This document shows, one piece after another, positions 24,842 through 34,822 of a DNA stretch of 64,000 nucleotides; position 1 is the first letter of the stretch; each line of letters begins with the position of its first letter. This stretch comes from Ustulina deusta (taxonomy: Eukaryota > Ascomycota > Sordariomycetes > Xylariales > Xylariaceae). The DNA lies in NCBI GenBank assembly GCA_023159155.1, contig JAJNNX010000023.1, forward strand, positions 1 to 64,000, written 5' to 3'. Below the pieces are notes generated by a model. It was not told the DNA's origin, did not search any database, and worked only from the letters and a program-made list of their open reading frames with translations. The position numbers and the translations under genes are program-made.

Positions 24842-25441
24842 ATGTCTTCCTACCCTCGAGATTCCATGATCTTGATGCGCCTAGTCATCCTATCTCTAGT
24901 TATTATAGGGCTGGCTATTGCCGGTCTTAACTCAGCCAACGCGCGTTTCGCGATCATCTTGCGTAATAGAGCTAGATCCGGACTCACCGACTCTGCCAGC
25001 GCCATCTTAGACAAGACTTTTGCTTCGCTTATGCAAAACATCCTCGTCGACACTGTGGTCACGACCGTTACATCTATCGCCTTTGCTATCTTCGGAATCG
25101 CGATTATTACTCACAAGGGATGGCTACAAGACTGTAATAGACGATGGGCGTGCTTTTTAGGCATCCAGATCCTGTTAGCATTGGTCCTCGTCATTACAGG
25201 AGGATACCTCGCCGACCATGTCAATGGCTTCCAGTCCTCCTTCGACAAGTTTGGAGGTGATGAAAGCATCCCATATTATAACGTCATGTATTTTGGGGGT
25301 GTGGCCGAGGCAGCCTATGGTGCTTTAGTCATCGTCTTGTTCCTGCTTATATACTTTATTACCACGGGGGAAAGGGAGATGAGATGTGCGGCAATACGCA
25401 GAGAGGGAGCAGAAGGCTCGTGCTTAGTGTATGGTTTTTAG
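24842..25441 (+). CDS. four-TM small membrane protein, family unknown
   Basis: A single-exon 199-residue protein from an ATG that follows a CT-rich leader typical of expressed fungal genes. Hydrophobic segments lie at residues ~9-30 (MRLVILSLVIIGLAIAGLNS), ~65-88 (VVTTVTSIAFAIFGIAIITH), ~103-123 and ~155-172. The two loops are short, with WLQDCNRRWAC between TM2 and TM3. The layout recalls fungal four-TM MARVEL-like or integral membrane proteins, but I see no diagnostic motif. The C-terminal tail is short and charged. No stops or frameshifts, and no informative neighbours. Confidence 0.65.
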   Translation: MSSYPRDSMILMRLVILSLVIIGLAIAGLNSANARFAIILRNRARSGLTDSASAILDKTFASLMQNILVDTVVTTVTSIAFAIFGIAIITHKGWLQDCNRRWACFLGIQILLALVLVITGGYLADHVNGFQSSFDKFGGDESIPYYNVMYFGGVAEAAYGALVIVLFLLIYFITTGEREMRCAAIRREGAEGSCLVYGF

Positions 25442-25904
25442 GGTTAATTATTCCTAGAAGACCTGAAAACAATTAGTATACGAAGTTACGTGTTTACATT
25501 TTTTTGTGAAGGATAGAGTGTAGTATAACAAGATAATAGTTAAGCTGATACCACTAGCTATCTAAGCGATGTTGTTTTTGGTAATGGATTAGGTGAATAG
25601 CAGAGTTGACTTAAGTCAGCATTTAGTTGGCCGAGGCGTTAGACTTTAGCTTTTACGACCTATGAAGGTGGTGTTTAGATATGTTCGTTCTGTTTGAAGG
25701 TTGTAAAGGTTAGATGATAAACAATCAATTAATCTATAAAGCTCCAGAGGCTGAGATGGTGATGGTTTCACGGGGCTGTATTTATACTAGAAAAAATGAG
25801 AATAAGCCTATTGGTAAATCTAATTAAATAATTAAGCACTCATTTAAATCAGGGAAACTTGTAGATTGTTGTTGCATGATAGTGGTTTGGTAAACAATCG
25901 CCTG
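25442..25904. other. convergent intergenic region
   Basis: AT-rich DNA between two convergent genes. It presumably holds both 3' UTRs. No repeat or RNA gene is seen. Confidence 0.4.
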
Positions 25905-27095
25905 CTAAACCCTAGCCGCGAGAAAGCAAGGGGGGCTAGTAGCGGCGTTGCTGCGTTGGCGTAGCTTGCCATTCTTCCCATTTGCGCTCTCGAAAATCAC
26001 TGGTCTTTTTGGTCCTCTTGTATTTGCTCCCACATACTGAGCACTCCAAGCCTCGCATCTGCGTTTTTGGTGTCGCCTAAGATTCCCCTGGGAGGCAAAC
26101 TTGCGGCCATTGCATCCATGATCCCAACATCGGGGCCCCCCATCGCTAGGCTGTAAAGATCTATCTTTATAACTGAAAGGCCAGTTAGCAACTTCGTATC
26201 TTCTTATATACATATTCATAAACTTACCTTACTAGTCTTTCTTTTGGCAGGGTTAGAAATTGGTCACCTGTAGAGTTGTCATGCAACTTGTCGGATGGAG
26301 TGGTTGGCGGTTGGTCGAGGTGCGTTATGTGAGTACACGCTTGGTTTGCAAGACCAGTCCAAGGAATCCCCTCCTGGGTGAAACTGGGGCTACTCATTTG
26401 CCCCGTAAGCGGTCGTTTACAATAGAAAATAAACGATGGAGGGGAGGCTTGCCTTGCATGAAACACCGAGTCTACAGGCGACAAGGCTAGTTCCTCCGGG
26501 TACATCTCATGATTGGGGGTTCCGGGACGCGCCATGTTCCCAGGGGACATACTATCATCAGTTACCTGGATATATTGTGTATCCAAATTGGTAGCGGTGC
26601 CCTAGAAGGCACATGTAAGTGATGAGAATAAAATAAATAGACAGTACCTTCGCCTACCGGATGCTGGCCATCCAGCGTGGAAATAGGAGAGAGCATAGCC
26701 AAGTGACCGTCATTGTTGGTAGGCAAAGCCCAACCCTGAGCGGAATAAATCCAGTCCGGTTGAAAAGGAGCTTCAGAGGCCGACGTAGACCATCCTAAAT
26801 AATCGTCGTAGAACAATGCCATGGCTCTTTCGGGGGGTTGCTGGATTGGCATACCAACTCTTGTCCAAGACGCTGGCATCTGTTCTGACATGCTACTTTC
26901 GGGAGACAGCACGTTCTGATGGAATGGGCAACAAAGGAACTGCATGGGTAGATATGGTGAAGTGAAGAAGTTGGTTGACGAGAACGGACCAGACATAGGC
27001 GGGAAGCTACTGCCATTTGAGATGAGAGGACTAGGATGGTGTGGTAGATGAACGATGGTGTCGTCCCGTGGGAGTAGACTAGGTTGTAATGCCAT
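25905..27095 (-). CDS. C2H2/C2HC zinc-finger protein, putative transcription factor
   Basis: Three exons, 27095-26658, 26601-26228 and 26172-25905, join in phase to 359 residues. Intron 1 (56 nt) uses GTAGGC...CTAG; a nearby GTACTG donor would create an early stop. Intron 2 (55 nt) uses GTAAGT, a GCTAAC branch point and TTTCAG. The N-terminal 270 residues are Pro/Ser-rich and low in complexity, as in activation regions. The C-terminal exon carries one finger-like motif, [20 protein letters not shown] followed by QKRRC. That gives C-x4-C-x13-H-x4-C with a basic recognition-helix look. A basic tail ([14 protein letters not shown]) follows. One finger alone is weak evidence of sequence-specific binding. 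The target is unknown. Confidence 0.7.
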
Positions 27096-27962
27096 GATGG
27101 AGAACGAGTGAGGTGGACAATATCGGTTAGTTTGTTGAAGGAAAAGGGAAGACAGGGCCGCAGCGTCAGAGGGTTCGGTCTTCCTTTATATATTCCTACT
27201 AGTAAGGGGTATCTAGGAAACGCGTCGTCTGGCTCAGCTTCGGCTAAATATTCCACCCGAAATTCACTTCAGACGTGGCCTCGCCCTGAGGGGTGTGTGA
27301 TGGCCTCGGTGTCACCCTTCACCCCGATGAGTCTGCTTGCAACTGCTACCTACGGGGTATGAAGATCTTTGAGCATGCTTAGCTGCTAATATGTCGCGCC
27401 CAGCCTGGCGTGGTGGTGTTAGCCACGATATATATAGTCTGTCCCTCATGGAAAGACCGAAGTCGTCTGCCTCATATCTTACGCCCTTGAACCTTCGTAA
27501 TACCATGGGACACGTGGGTTAGCCGTGTTGGAGACGAGGTGAACCCAGCGTCGATAATTCTTTTGTCCGGCCCACTCCAAGGCAGATTCTGTACGCTTTA
27601 AGCCGGCCTATGATCGGTTTTGCTGCAATAAAGCCTTGAAGCAATCTGATCGTCGACGCCTGTTGGGAGATCATGCAGCGGGGGGGCCGTAGTCGAAAAC
27701 AGCCTCCCCCTTAGCCCCTGAGACAGCCTCGAAGGCCTTGACAGGCAGACTTCCGTACAGAAGTAGACGGTAAATACGTACCAAATGCGTTAGGGGGGAG
27801 CCATCTTTGGGAAAACGTTCCTCCCTCCTCCGGGACCAGGCATATGAATCAGTACATAAGGTCGTTGCTGCCTACACTTCTCCTGCTTCGAATTTCTCCC
27901 TCTTCTCTTCACTGCTCTTTCTACATTTCGCTACCGTCGTCGTCGATCCGGTGGTACTCGAC
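27096..27962. other. divergent promoter region
   Basis: Lies between two divergently transcribed genes (C2H2 on minus, basic/acidic protein on plus). An open frame extends upstream of the next gene's ATG to 27807 but without an ATG, and is read as leader. No repeat is seen. Confidence 0.4.
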
Positions 27963-29120
27963 ATGATGTTGCTCTCGACTTTCGATGGCTTATCGCCCCC
28001 CTTTCTACCTCTCGAGCAACATCAGCTGGGCAGGTCCGAGGATCATGAATGGCCTGTTCATCTCAACCAAGATGCTGCTTTGGTACTATTTCAACCTGTT
28101 TTGCATTCGACTCCTGACTGCGCGTTGCCTTCCCTTTCACTCTCAGGGGGAAGGCAGCTAGACGAATCCACCGAGAACCATCTATGGCTTACTCGTTTAG
28201 ACGAGCCGGCCATGCAGATTGACGAGTTTGAGGGGTTTGATTGGCCTGAGTTAGCCGATGTTACTTTTGACGCCGGGCCCGATATCACTGACAAAGAGAT
28301 CTTGCGTTTCTCCGAAGAACTGTCAGACAATCAAGCGCCTAACCAACCGATCGCTCAGAAAGAGGGCTTATCAATGTTGGTCACTCGGCCCGAGACTCCT
28401 TCAAACGAGAACGAGGGGGGGTCGCCACACAAGACGACATTCGAGCACTCCCCTAGATCCGTACATCATGAGTCTACAGCAACTCCATATCCTCAGGAAG
28501 AAGTCAAGGAAGCAGTTAAAATCCTTGTAGTCATGATGCTTGTTCTGGGCCATGTGGTGTCTGACAATTATACACCGCCAGCAGCTCCGGAATACGAGGA
28601 CGCACTGCAAGATCTTGGGGGTCATATTAGTTTACGCGATGGCCACCCTCAGGAGGGTTCGGAAGTAGTTCATGATCTCAAGCGCAAGCGCAAGGGGCAC
28701 ACCCAGCGTGATCGAAGCCCAAAGCGGCCGAAGCATCACGCTCCACCATCTCAAATCCAACGAACCCGGCACAAAGGCAGCGCAATGGTGCGGTTTGATT
28801 CCGCCATCTACCTAGAGAACTCTACTCAACAACAAACATTCCAATGGATAAGACGCAAAGATATCAAATGGAAGGTGCTAGAAGAGAGATATAAGGACAA
28901 TGTGTTCAGCTGCTTTTATACGGACCCTGGCAGCCTATCGATATATGTGCGCCCAGAGGCGGGAGATAAGGTATGCATAGTGTGGGATGAGACAAAGGAT
29001 ATATTTGTCGGTACTGATGTTCCTGGAGGGAGGATATATGAGGCAGAATTTAGCGAGATGGAACGCCTCTTGAAGAACCCAGGTCAGTCTATCGAGTTGA
29101 AGTATTGGAAGCGCTATTAA
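27963..29120 (+). CDS. uncharacterised nuclear-like protein with basic NLS
   Basis: A single-exon frame with tandem ATGs at 27963 and 27966, giving about 385 residues. The N-terminal half is acidic, with aromatic-acidic FEGFDWPELADVTFDAGPDI, as in activation domains. A mid-region hydrophobic patch (VKILVVMMLVLGHVV) is followed at about residues 240-265 by KRKRKG and SPKRPKHHA, which look like nuclear localisation signals. The C-terminal ~110 residues look like a folded domain: IRRKDIKWKVLEERYKDNVF, then aromatic/acidic alternation (YVRPEAGDKVCIVWDETKD). I do not recognise that domain. A regulatory nuclear role is an inference from composition only. No disruptions. Confidence 0.6.
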   Translation: MMLLSTFDGLSPPFLPLEQHQLGRSEDHEWPVHLNQDAALVLFQPVLHSTPDCALPSLSLSGGRQLDESTENHLWLTRLDEPAMQIDEFEGFDWPELADVTFDAGPDITDKEILRFSEELSDNQAPNQPIAQKEGLSMLVTRPETPSNENEGGSPHKTTFEHSPRSVHHESTATPYPQEEVKEAVKILVVMMLVLGHVVSDNYTPPAAPEYEDALQDLGGHISLRDGHPQEGSEVVHDLKRKRKGHTQRDRSPKRPKHHAPPSQIQRTRHKGSAMVRFDSAIYLENSTQQQTFQWIRRKDIKWKVLEERYKDNVFSCFYTDPGSLSIYVRPEAGDKVCIVWDETKDIFVGTDVPGGRIYEAEFSEMERLLKNPGQSIELKYWKRY

Positions 29121-30309
29121 GGCAATACCATGGAAGAAATCCATGTACGGCTTAGCTATGCAATTAGTTTAAAGCGCATCTAGGGGCGCGTAAGTTGTTT
29201 ATCTCTGGGGTCTCAAGGAGTTATCCTTTATTTACGTAGCCGAAAGGAAACAAAAGACAATGAGTTCAAATGCTAATATAGTAAATGGTACAAAGTCCAC
29301 ATAATTAATGAACAAGTGTACTAGTTTTGAAAGTGAAATTGAGTAGCATATCTATTCTCTACTGATATAAGCTATTAGCTTGTAAAACTAGAAATTCGTT
29401 CTTCCATCAATGAACAGGCATCGTTGAATCTACAGTTAAGTGATAGAAATGAGGCTCTTCTAACTGCTGTCCTTCCTGTGGAGGCCATGGGCAGTTCTCT
29501 CTCTCGGATCGCACCGTCGATTCCGAACGATGCTTCGACTAGCTTATGGTTAACAGGCAAACATGGTCGAGAGAAAAATAAGATTCCTGACCATAGGATC
29601 ACATTGGCAACGTCTAGGTTTAGATGCCGGTCTTGTTCATGTGCAGAAAATTCTCTCCATACTCCGAACTTGCCCTAAGCAAACCGTGTATATTTAGTTA
29701 ATGCTTCTTTAGGGTCCCCAATATATTCTGGCTGGTGTGACATGGTTTATAACGCATCAGCGGCCGGGTATGTCTTTTTATTTTCTTATTTTATAACCTG
29801 TTACGACTAGAAAATATATACAGCTTTGTATATTAACGTCAGCCACTTTCTTATTAAACTTCCGACATAGTAGTTGCGTTTATCGCCTTAGAGCGATAAT
29901 TTTTAAAGCAATTTATAAAAGTAAGGACCGTATAGCGGTGGCCCTAGGAAAAGGAGGTTGGCATTAACACACATTTGTTAGAATAAGCGAGCCATTTCGA
30001 TTGGAGGTTCAGAAGTGTGTGTATTCTGGATGAGCAGATTCTGCTCTGCCCCTGGGGCGTATACTAGTAATTTAGGTGGTGGATCCTCGGAGTTGGAGCT
30101 AACTTAGCTCACCCCCATGTCGCGATATCTACTGACAAGAACCTCTATTCTGACAATAATAATACTTTACTCTAACCTTTTTATAGTAAAATAAATAAAA
30201 ACTGCTTATGTAAAAAGTAAAAGTAACTTTGTAATATTATATAGAAATATTCTTAATCCCTTAAATCCTATTACCTAAGAACGCCTATCTTGAAGGAAAA
30301 GAAGTAATA
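29121..30309. other. convergent AT-rich intergenic region
   Basis: About 1.2 kb, increasingly AT-rich toward 30240, between two convergent genes. Short overlapping ORFs only. I see nothing I can name. Confidence 0.4.
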
Positions 30310-31323
30310 TCACACTTCGATCATGGGAGGCGGAGTACCATCCCACTTCTTAAACATCTGCTCTACGTATGCTCTGTGCACCTCGTCATCGTTGTCCACC
30401 CTCTTCCCAACCTTATTCCGGGGAATGTTCCCTTGGCCAACCAACTCTCGATGTGTGTTCAACAGTATATCCACGTTTCTTTTCCCGAATCTGGAATCCA
30501 ATATCGATTTCGAATAAACCATCTTGTTTTTAGCACCACAAGGGCAACCGATGCAGAAGGTAACTGATTTGTTACTATCGATAGCAACACACATGACTTC
30601 GAAATCCTCCCAGTCGCAGCCCACTAGGTCTGTTCCGTTGGAGGTATACATCCTATTAGGATTGTTGGCCACAAATCTTGCTTTCTCCATGCGAGCATCA
30701 CCTGATTTTACAAGGACAGCTCGACAGTGCTCCTGGTCCTGGGTTAAGCTGGGGAGGAGGACGACCAAAAGGTCCCGAAACCCGAGAATACAATAAATTC
30801 TTCCATTCACCGGTACTTTTCGGCCCCTGATGTCAGGGTCTCGGGGTAGCGTAATAAAATCGTAGTCCTCGTCTTCTCCTCCGACTGGCTCTGGGAACGG
30901 AGTAGACTCGAGTCGTGCAAATGTTGCTGTTCCCCAATTTCCACTCGCAGGAGCGGGAGCAGGGTGGGTTTTAAGAATGGATTCAAATCCACCAGTATCC
31001 TCCATTTTTATATCGGTCCCGGACTGGTTGTTGTTGCTAGGTTGGCTATCGTTGTTAGACTGGTTGCTGTTGCCGGATTGACTGTCATTGATACTTTGGC
31101 CATTGCTGCTTGCCTGGTCATTGCTGTTACTCTGACCATTGTTGTTGGACTGGCCATTATTAACGGGACCGTTGTTGTCGACCTGGCTGTTGTTGTTGGA
31201 CTGGTCATTGCTGTTAGTCTGACCATTGTTGTTGGGCTGGCCATTGTTGTTGGTCTTCCCATTGTTGCCGGAATCGCCGTTATGGTTGGACTGGCTGTTG
31301 TTGGCTTCGCTTCCTTGACTCAT
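30310..31323 (-). CDS. N/Q-rich (prion-like) protein with a conserved-looking C-terminal domain
   Basis: A single exon of 337 residues. Residues ~5-105 are built of near-repeats of S-N-x-x-Q-S-N-N-N-G-Q (for example NNNGQPNNNGQTNSNDQSNN), encoded by degenerate hexa/nonanucleotide repeats. Asn, Gln and Ser make up most of it, as in prion-like or condensate-forming regions. A short acidic linker (IKMEDTGG) leads to a folded-looking part of about 200 residues with Cys and Trp: GRIYCILGFRDLLVVLLPSL, GCDWEDFEVMCVAIDS, CIGCPCGAKNK, and ending FKKWDGTPPPMIEV. I do not recognise the C-terminal domain. The neighbouring MADS-like gene is divergent across a 937-bp spacer. Assembly behaviour is inferred from composition alone. 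Confidence 0.7.
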   Translation of the reverse strand: MSQGSEANNSQSNHNGDSGNNGKTNNNGQPNNNGQTNSNDQSNNNSQVDNNGPVNNGQSNNNGQSNSNDQASSNGQSINDSQSGNSNQSNNDSQPSNNNQSGTDIKMEDTGGFESILKTHPAPAPASGNWGTATFARLESTPFPEPVGGEDEDYDFITLPRDPDIRGRKVPVNGRIYCILGFRDLLVVLLPSLTQDQEHCRAVLVKSGDARMEKARFVANNPNRMYTSNGTDLVGCDWEDFEVMCVAIDSNKSVTFCIGCPCGAKNKMVYSKSILDSRFGKRNVDILLNTHRELVGQGNIPRNKVGKRVDNDDEVHRAYVEQMFKKWDGTPPPMIEV

Positions 31324-32260
31324 GATGTGTAAGATAAAATATTGGTATATAATGTACTGAAACTAAACTGTATAATATCACTGTACTTGCTTTAGTAGTA
31401 ATGATTTGTTTATAATTTATATAGTAAATATATATAACTATGCTTTTTTAAACGCTACAGTATAAGCGCTACTATTATTTTCTAATTTTTAAATAAAAGA
31501 AAAAAGAAACTAAATTTAAAAAATTTACTTAATTTTATCACGCCTTAATAATATTTAAACAAGAACAAAAAATACACACCTTGTTTGCTAGATATTTAAT
31601 CTCGATCTCTTGTGGTTTTAGTTCTTTAAGCATCTTATTGCTAATGTATAGAAAACAATAGAGAAAACTCCACAAGTCTCGATTCTTTATGCATAAGAAC
31701 TAGGTTGAGACGCGTCGAAAAACTATGCCGACGTCAAAGTCATAAAGGGGTGAGGTTGTCTTAACAACACACTATAATTAGACCTCGGCGCAGTACACGC
31801 ACGCGCCGGCTCGGACAGCATAGCCGCCGACCGTTGCTGGGCTTGGCACGGGGTCTGTGGACACTCGGCGCTGCCCGTTCTATTTTTAAAAGCGGAGAAC
31901 TTCCGCCGCCAGAGTATGCGCCGACGCACTCGGCAAGCCGGACTTGTTCTAAAGAAACCGAGAATCTCAACAATTATATTCCATGCGCGCGCTTTCTCGT
32001 AAGCCTATGATTTCTCTAGTCCTCCTGGCTTCATGCTTGATGCGCGCGCTTCTTAGTAGATAGATGAGCTTCCGCACAAGACACTACTTTTTCTCTAGTT
32101 CTAGCTATAGCTTATACTACATATATAAGAATTTATTTATTATTTGTACCCAGAGATATCACGAGAGATAATTCCTAGCAGCGCAAACCAACTAATATAT
32201 TTGTTTTTTCCACCGCTCAAGTACTGCTGTTAACTATTGACGCTCTTTTTAACTTTTGAA
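31324..32260. other. divergent AT-rich promoter region
   Basis: A 937-bp spacer between divergently transcribed N/Q-rich and MADS-like genes. It is AT-rich over 31340-31560 and more balanced at 31720-32060. It would hold both promoters. A shared regulatory region is possible but unproven. Confidence 0.4.
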
Positions 32261-33067
32261 ATGGCTCGGTCACAGAATCGCAACCATAACCGCAAAGCGG
32301 CCATAAGTCTTGCGAATCGACAGAGGGGCATTTTCAAAAAGTCCAATACCTTGAGACGCATGTATGGAGGAGATATCGCCATCTTTATCAAGCAACAAGA
32401 CGGCTACACCCTCCGCTACGAGTCAAGGGCCGGCATCCTTAATGATGCTAGCTTTGCGATTCCTGATGAGTGCTTTGGGCCGGATGATTTCGACACCATT
32501 ACAGATCGACGGTCTACACCCGTACTATCTACAGCGATCCCTGCCATGGCTAGGCAATTCTTCGGTGTCGAGGACAATATCGAGCCCTCTCTCACAGACG
32601 ACCTGAGTATGGCCATCTTTGATTCGCTTGCGGTATCGTGGAATGATGCCACAGTGGCTTCAACTTCCAGCTCCAACTCCGATGAGCAGGATCCTTATTT
32701 GGCAGCATTTGGGCCCATCATATCGAGTTCACCGGACTCCTACGGTCAAGAGAAGCTCATGGACAGCAATGAGGATGCCATTCCGAGCGCATTCTATGTT
32801 CCGAACGGGTATATCTTCCCGTCGAGCCTACTCCGTAACCAATCAAGAGAGGATTCCTGCGGATCTATATCGCGCTCATCAACATCACCATCCTCGTTGC
32901 CATCATCCTCCTCACCAGTACCAACGACACCATCACAATCGCTATTTCTACCAGCTGATCCAGACAGCTCAGAGAACGACATGGGCTCTGTGGTTAGCCC
33001 TCAGCCAACCTTTCCACAATCGCAACAAGACATGGTCGCCCTGATCGAAGAGTATACAAGGGACTAA
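32261..33067 (+). CDS. MADS-box-like protein
   Basis: A single exon of 268 residues; the ATG at 32261 gives MARSQNRNHNRKAAISLANR. Residues ~1-55 follow the MADS (SRF/MEF2) pattern: a basic start, then NRQRGIFKKSNTLRRMYGGD, then the hydrophobic strand IAIFIKQQDGYTLRYESR. These match the family's R-x3-F-x-K-R-x3-L-x-K-K-x2-E-L helix and following beta strand. The core Lys/Arg are kept but the usual R-K-K-I-E-I start is not. The rest is Ser/Pro-rich with acidic patches, as in an activation region. No keratin-like or SAM domain is visible. DNA binding is inferred; divergence from the two conserved fungal MADS types suggests an accessory paralogue. Confidence 0.7.
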   Translation: MARSQNRNHNRKAAISLANRQRGIFKKSNTLRRMYGGDIAIFIKQQDGYTLRYESRAGILNDASFAIPDECFGPDDFDTITDRRSTPVLSTAIPAMARQFFGVEDNIEPSLTDDLSMAIFDSLAVSWNDATVASTSSSNSDEQDPYLAAFGPIISSSPDSYGQEKLMDSNEDAIPSAFYVPNGYIFPSSLLRNQSREDSCGSISRSSTSPSSLPSSSSPVPTTPSQSLFLPADPDSSENDMGSVVSPQPTFPQSQQDMVALIEEYTRD

Positions 33068-33256
33068 GTTTAAGTAGGAAGAAACTTGTCTTGGATATAA
33101 ATGGTCCCTTATTTAACTTGGAAAAAAATATCTTGAAACCTGATCGAGCTACTCTAGCTATGATAGACATAGTAAATAGATTTACATAAATGTTATTGTT
33201 TCATGTTTATCACAAAGGTCACTGGCCAATGGGTAAAGGTAGTACAACCCTACTTT

Positions 33257-34564
33257 TTAGTTAATAGAAGATAACACGTGGGCAATCTCTTCCATCGCCA
33301 TCCCTTTAAATTTTTCCATAGTATTTTCATCCGGGTAGAAGATATTGACGGGTCCGTCGGCTGCCTCCTTGATCCTGAGAGCTCGCTGTCCGTCGACCTG
33401 ATCCCAATAGCTCACCGCACGTCGGGATGGCAGCGATAGGGGAAGCGCCAGTGGCACCACCGTCAGCACATCGAACATGTGCATCTTAGCCAGTGTCATG
33501 GTCTCGCGGGTAAAGGCGGCTGCCTGCTCGTATGATTCCATGTCGCCGGCAGTTTCAAAAATCTGAATTAGTTCTTCCGTAGTAAAATCCCAGGGACAAG
33601 CACGGAGGACTTCATCGCCTTTCACCTTGGCCTTAGCACACTCCGTTGGAAAGAACCAGGTAGGGATGGCCCTCGTCTTCACCAGCTCCTCGATCTCCAT
33701 GGCGGCGTCCAGGTCCATCAGATCATTGTAGTTATTCGCGAAAACGTTGACGTCGGCATACCAGGTGCGCGCCATGGCCACGATGGCCAGAGGAGCGAGC
33801 TTCGTCTCAGCCAAGAGGCGCACCATCTCGGTGAAGGGACCTCCACCCAAGACTAAGGTTTGCGTTTCCACGGCCGGCCCCTTGAAGAGCTCGATCAGAT
33901 CCTCCATAGGATAGAGTATGTTCGTCGGATCTTGGTATCCTAGCTGTCCAGCTAGCCTGTTGGCCGTTCGCTTCATGATCGCTACCATCTTCTTTTCGCG
34001 TTCTTGTCCTTGCAGGTGCAGGTAGTTGGTCGACTCGAGGCGGTCCTCATCGCTGCAGGCGTAGAGGTAGTCGTTGACGTGCGTCGGGTGGCGGATGCCT
34101 GGGACTATAGTTTCCATGGAACGCGGGTCCCGATAAAAGGTGTAGCGGCTGCTGGCGTGGCCTTTGGACGAGAACTTGGTCGCAAAGCGGAGAGCGGAGA
34201 GGGCGGTGTACAGTTCAATGTGAGTCCTGGTGTGGGGGTCGGTCTGGAACGTCGTGTCTCGGGCGAAGTAGGCTCGCAAATCTGCGTCACCCAAGCGGTC
34301 ATAGATCTCATCTGGGTTCTTGTCTAGGACGTCGAGCATGTAGTGCGGTCCCACCTTCTTCATGAGCTCTTCGAAAAGCTCAGCAAAGGTCGGTACTCGT
34401 AGGTCTAGCACACGTGGTGCGAGAACGATATGAATATAGGCGTTTGGAGCGCGGACGAGGGCCCAGAGACATAACCAGATATTGTCCAAGTCGACAGGAT
34501 CAACGCAGACAACTACGTGCTCCATGTTGTTGAGCTGGTTGTGGATAGCTTGGATGGAAGACAT
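33257..34564 (-). CDS. nucleoside-hydrolase-like fold protein, active site degenerate
   Basis: A single-exon 435-residue protein. The start VVVCVDPVDLDNIWLCLWAL mirrors the first strand-loop-helix of inosine/uridine-preferring nucleoside hydrolases, where D-x-D-P-G-x-D-D binds Ca2+. Here the motif reads DPVDLDN, so at least one Asp is replaced. A later glycine-rich strand (TQTLVLGGGPFTEMVRLLAE) corresponds to the central sheet, with a W-Y-A-D-V-N-V-F-A-N-N-Y loop after it. A C-terminal helix, MHMFDVLTVVPLA, aligns with the family's H-D-x-L-A-V segment, with Phe in place of His. The length exceeds bacterial members (~310). Fungal nucleoside-hydrolase-like domains also occur in nonself-recognition receptors. 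Catalysis is doubtful given the motif changes. Confidence 0.6.
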   Translation of the reverse strand: MSSIQAIHNQLNNMEHVVVCVDPVDLDNIWLCLWALVRAPNAYIHIVLAPRVLDLRVPTFAELFEELMKKVGPHYMLDVLDKNPDEIYDRLGDADLRAYFARDTTFQTDPHTRTHIELYTALSALRFATKFSSKGHASSRYTFYRDPRSMETIVPGIRHPTHVNDYLYACSDEDRLESTNYLHLQGQEREKKMVAIMKRTANRLAGQLGYQDPTNILYPMEDLIELFKGPAVETQTLVLGGGPFTEMVRLLAETKLAPLAIVAMARTWYADVNVFANNYNDLMDLDAAMEIEELVKTRAIPTWFFPTECAKAKVKGDEVLRACPWDFTTEELIQIFETAGDMESYEQAAAFTRETMTLAKMHMFDVLTVVPLALPLSLPSRRAVSYWDQVDGQRALRIKEAADGPVNIFYPDENTMEKFKGMAMEEIAHVLSSIN

Positions 34565-34822
34565 GGTGTTTCGGATAATAGACTGGAATGTGTGAACAAA
34601 TAGTATGTGTTGGAATGTATTGGAAGCTATACTCGAAGGTGCGGATGTGATGTTTCAAGTACTTGGCTAGCCTCAGATGTGAGAGTATAGTTCATTTATA
34701 TACACATAATTGCAACCCACCGTCTCTTTGTTACGAAATGGTTTTAGCCCGACCGGATGAAGGACCTTGGGTGGGACCCCAATTCTTTGATTCCTTGATT
34801 CTTCTCTTTCTCCTTTGTTGGT
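34565..34822. promoter_or_regulatory. upstream region of the nucleoside-hydrolase-like gene
   Basis: A short AT-rich interval between the gene's ATG and the LTR-like element. If the element is a later insertion, it now lies within 260 bp of this start codon and could influence expression. Confidence 0.3.

Noticed and set aside
30964..31332. 122-codon hydrophobic frame opposite the N/Q-rich tract
   Set aside because: A repeat of Val/Leu/Ile codons is simply the complement of Asn/Gln codon repeats.
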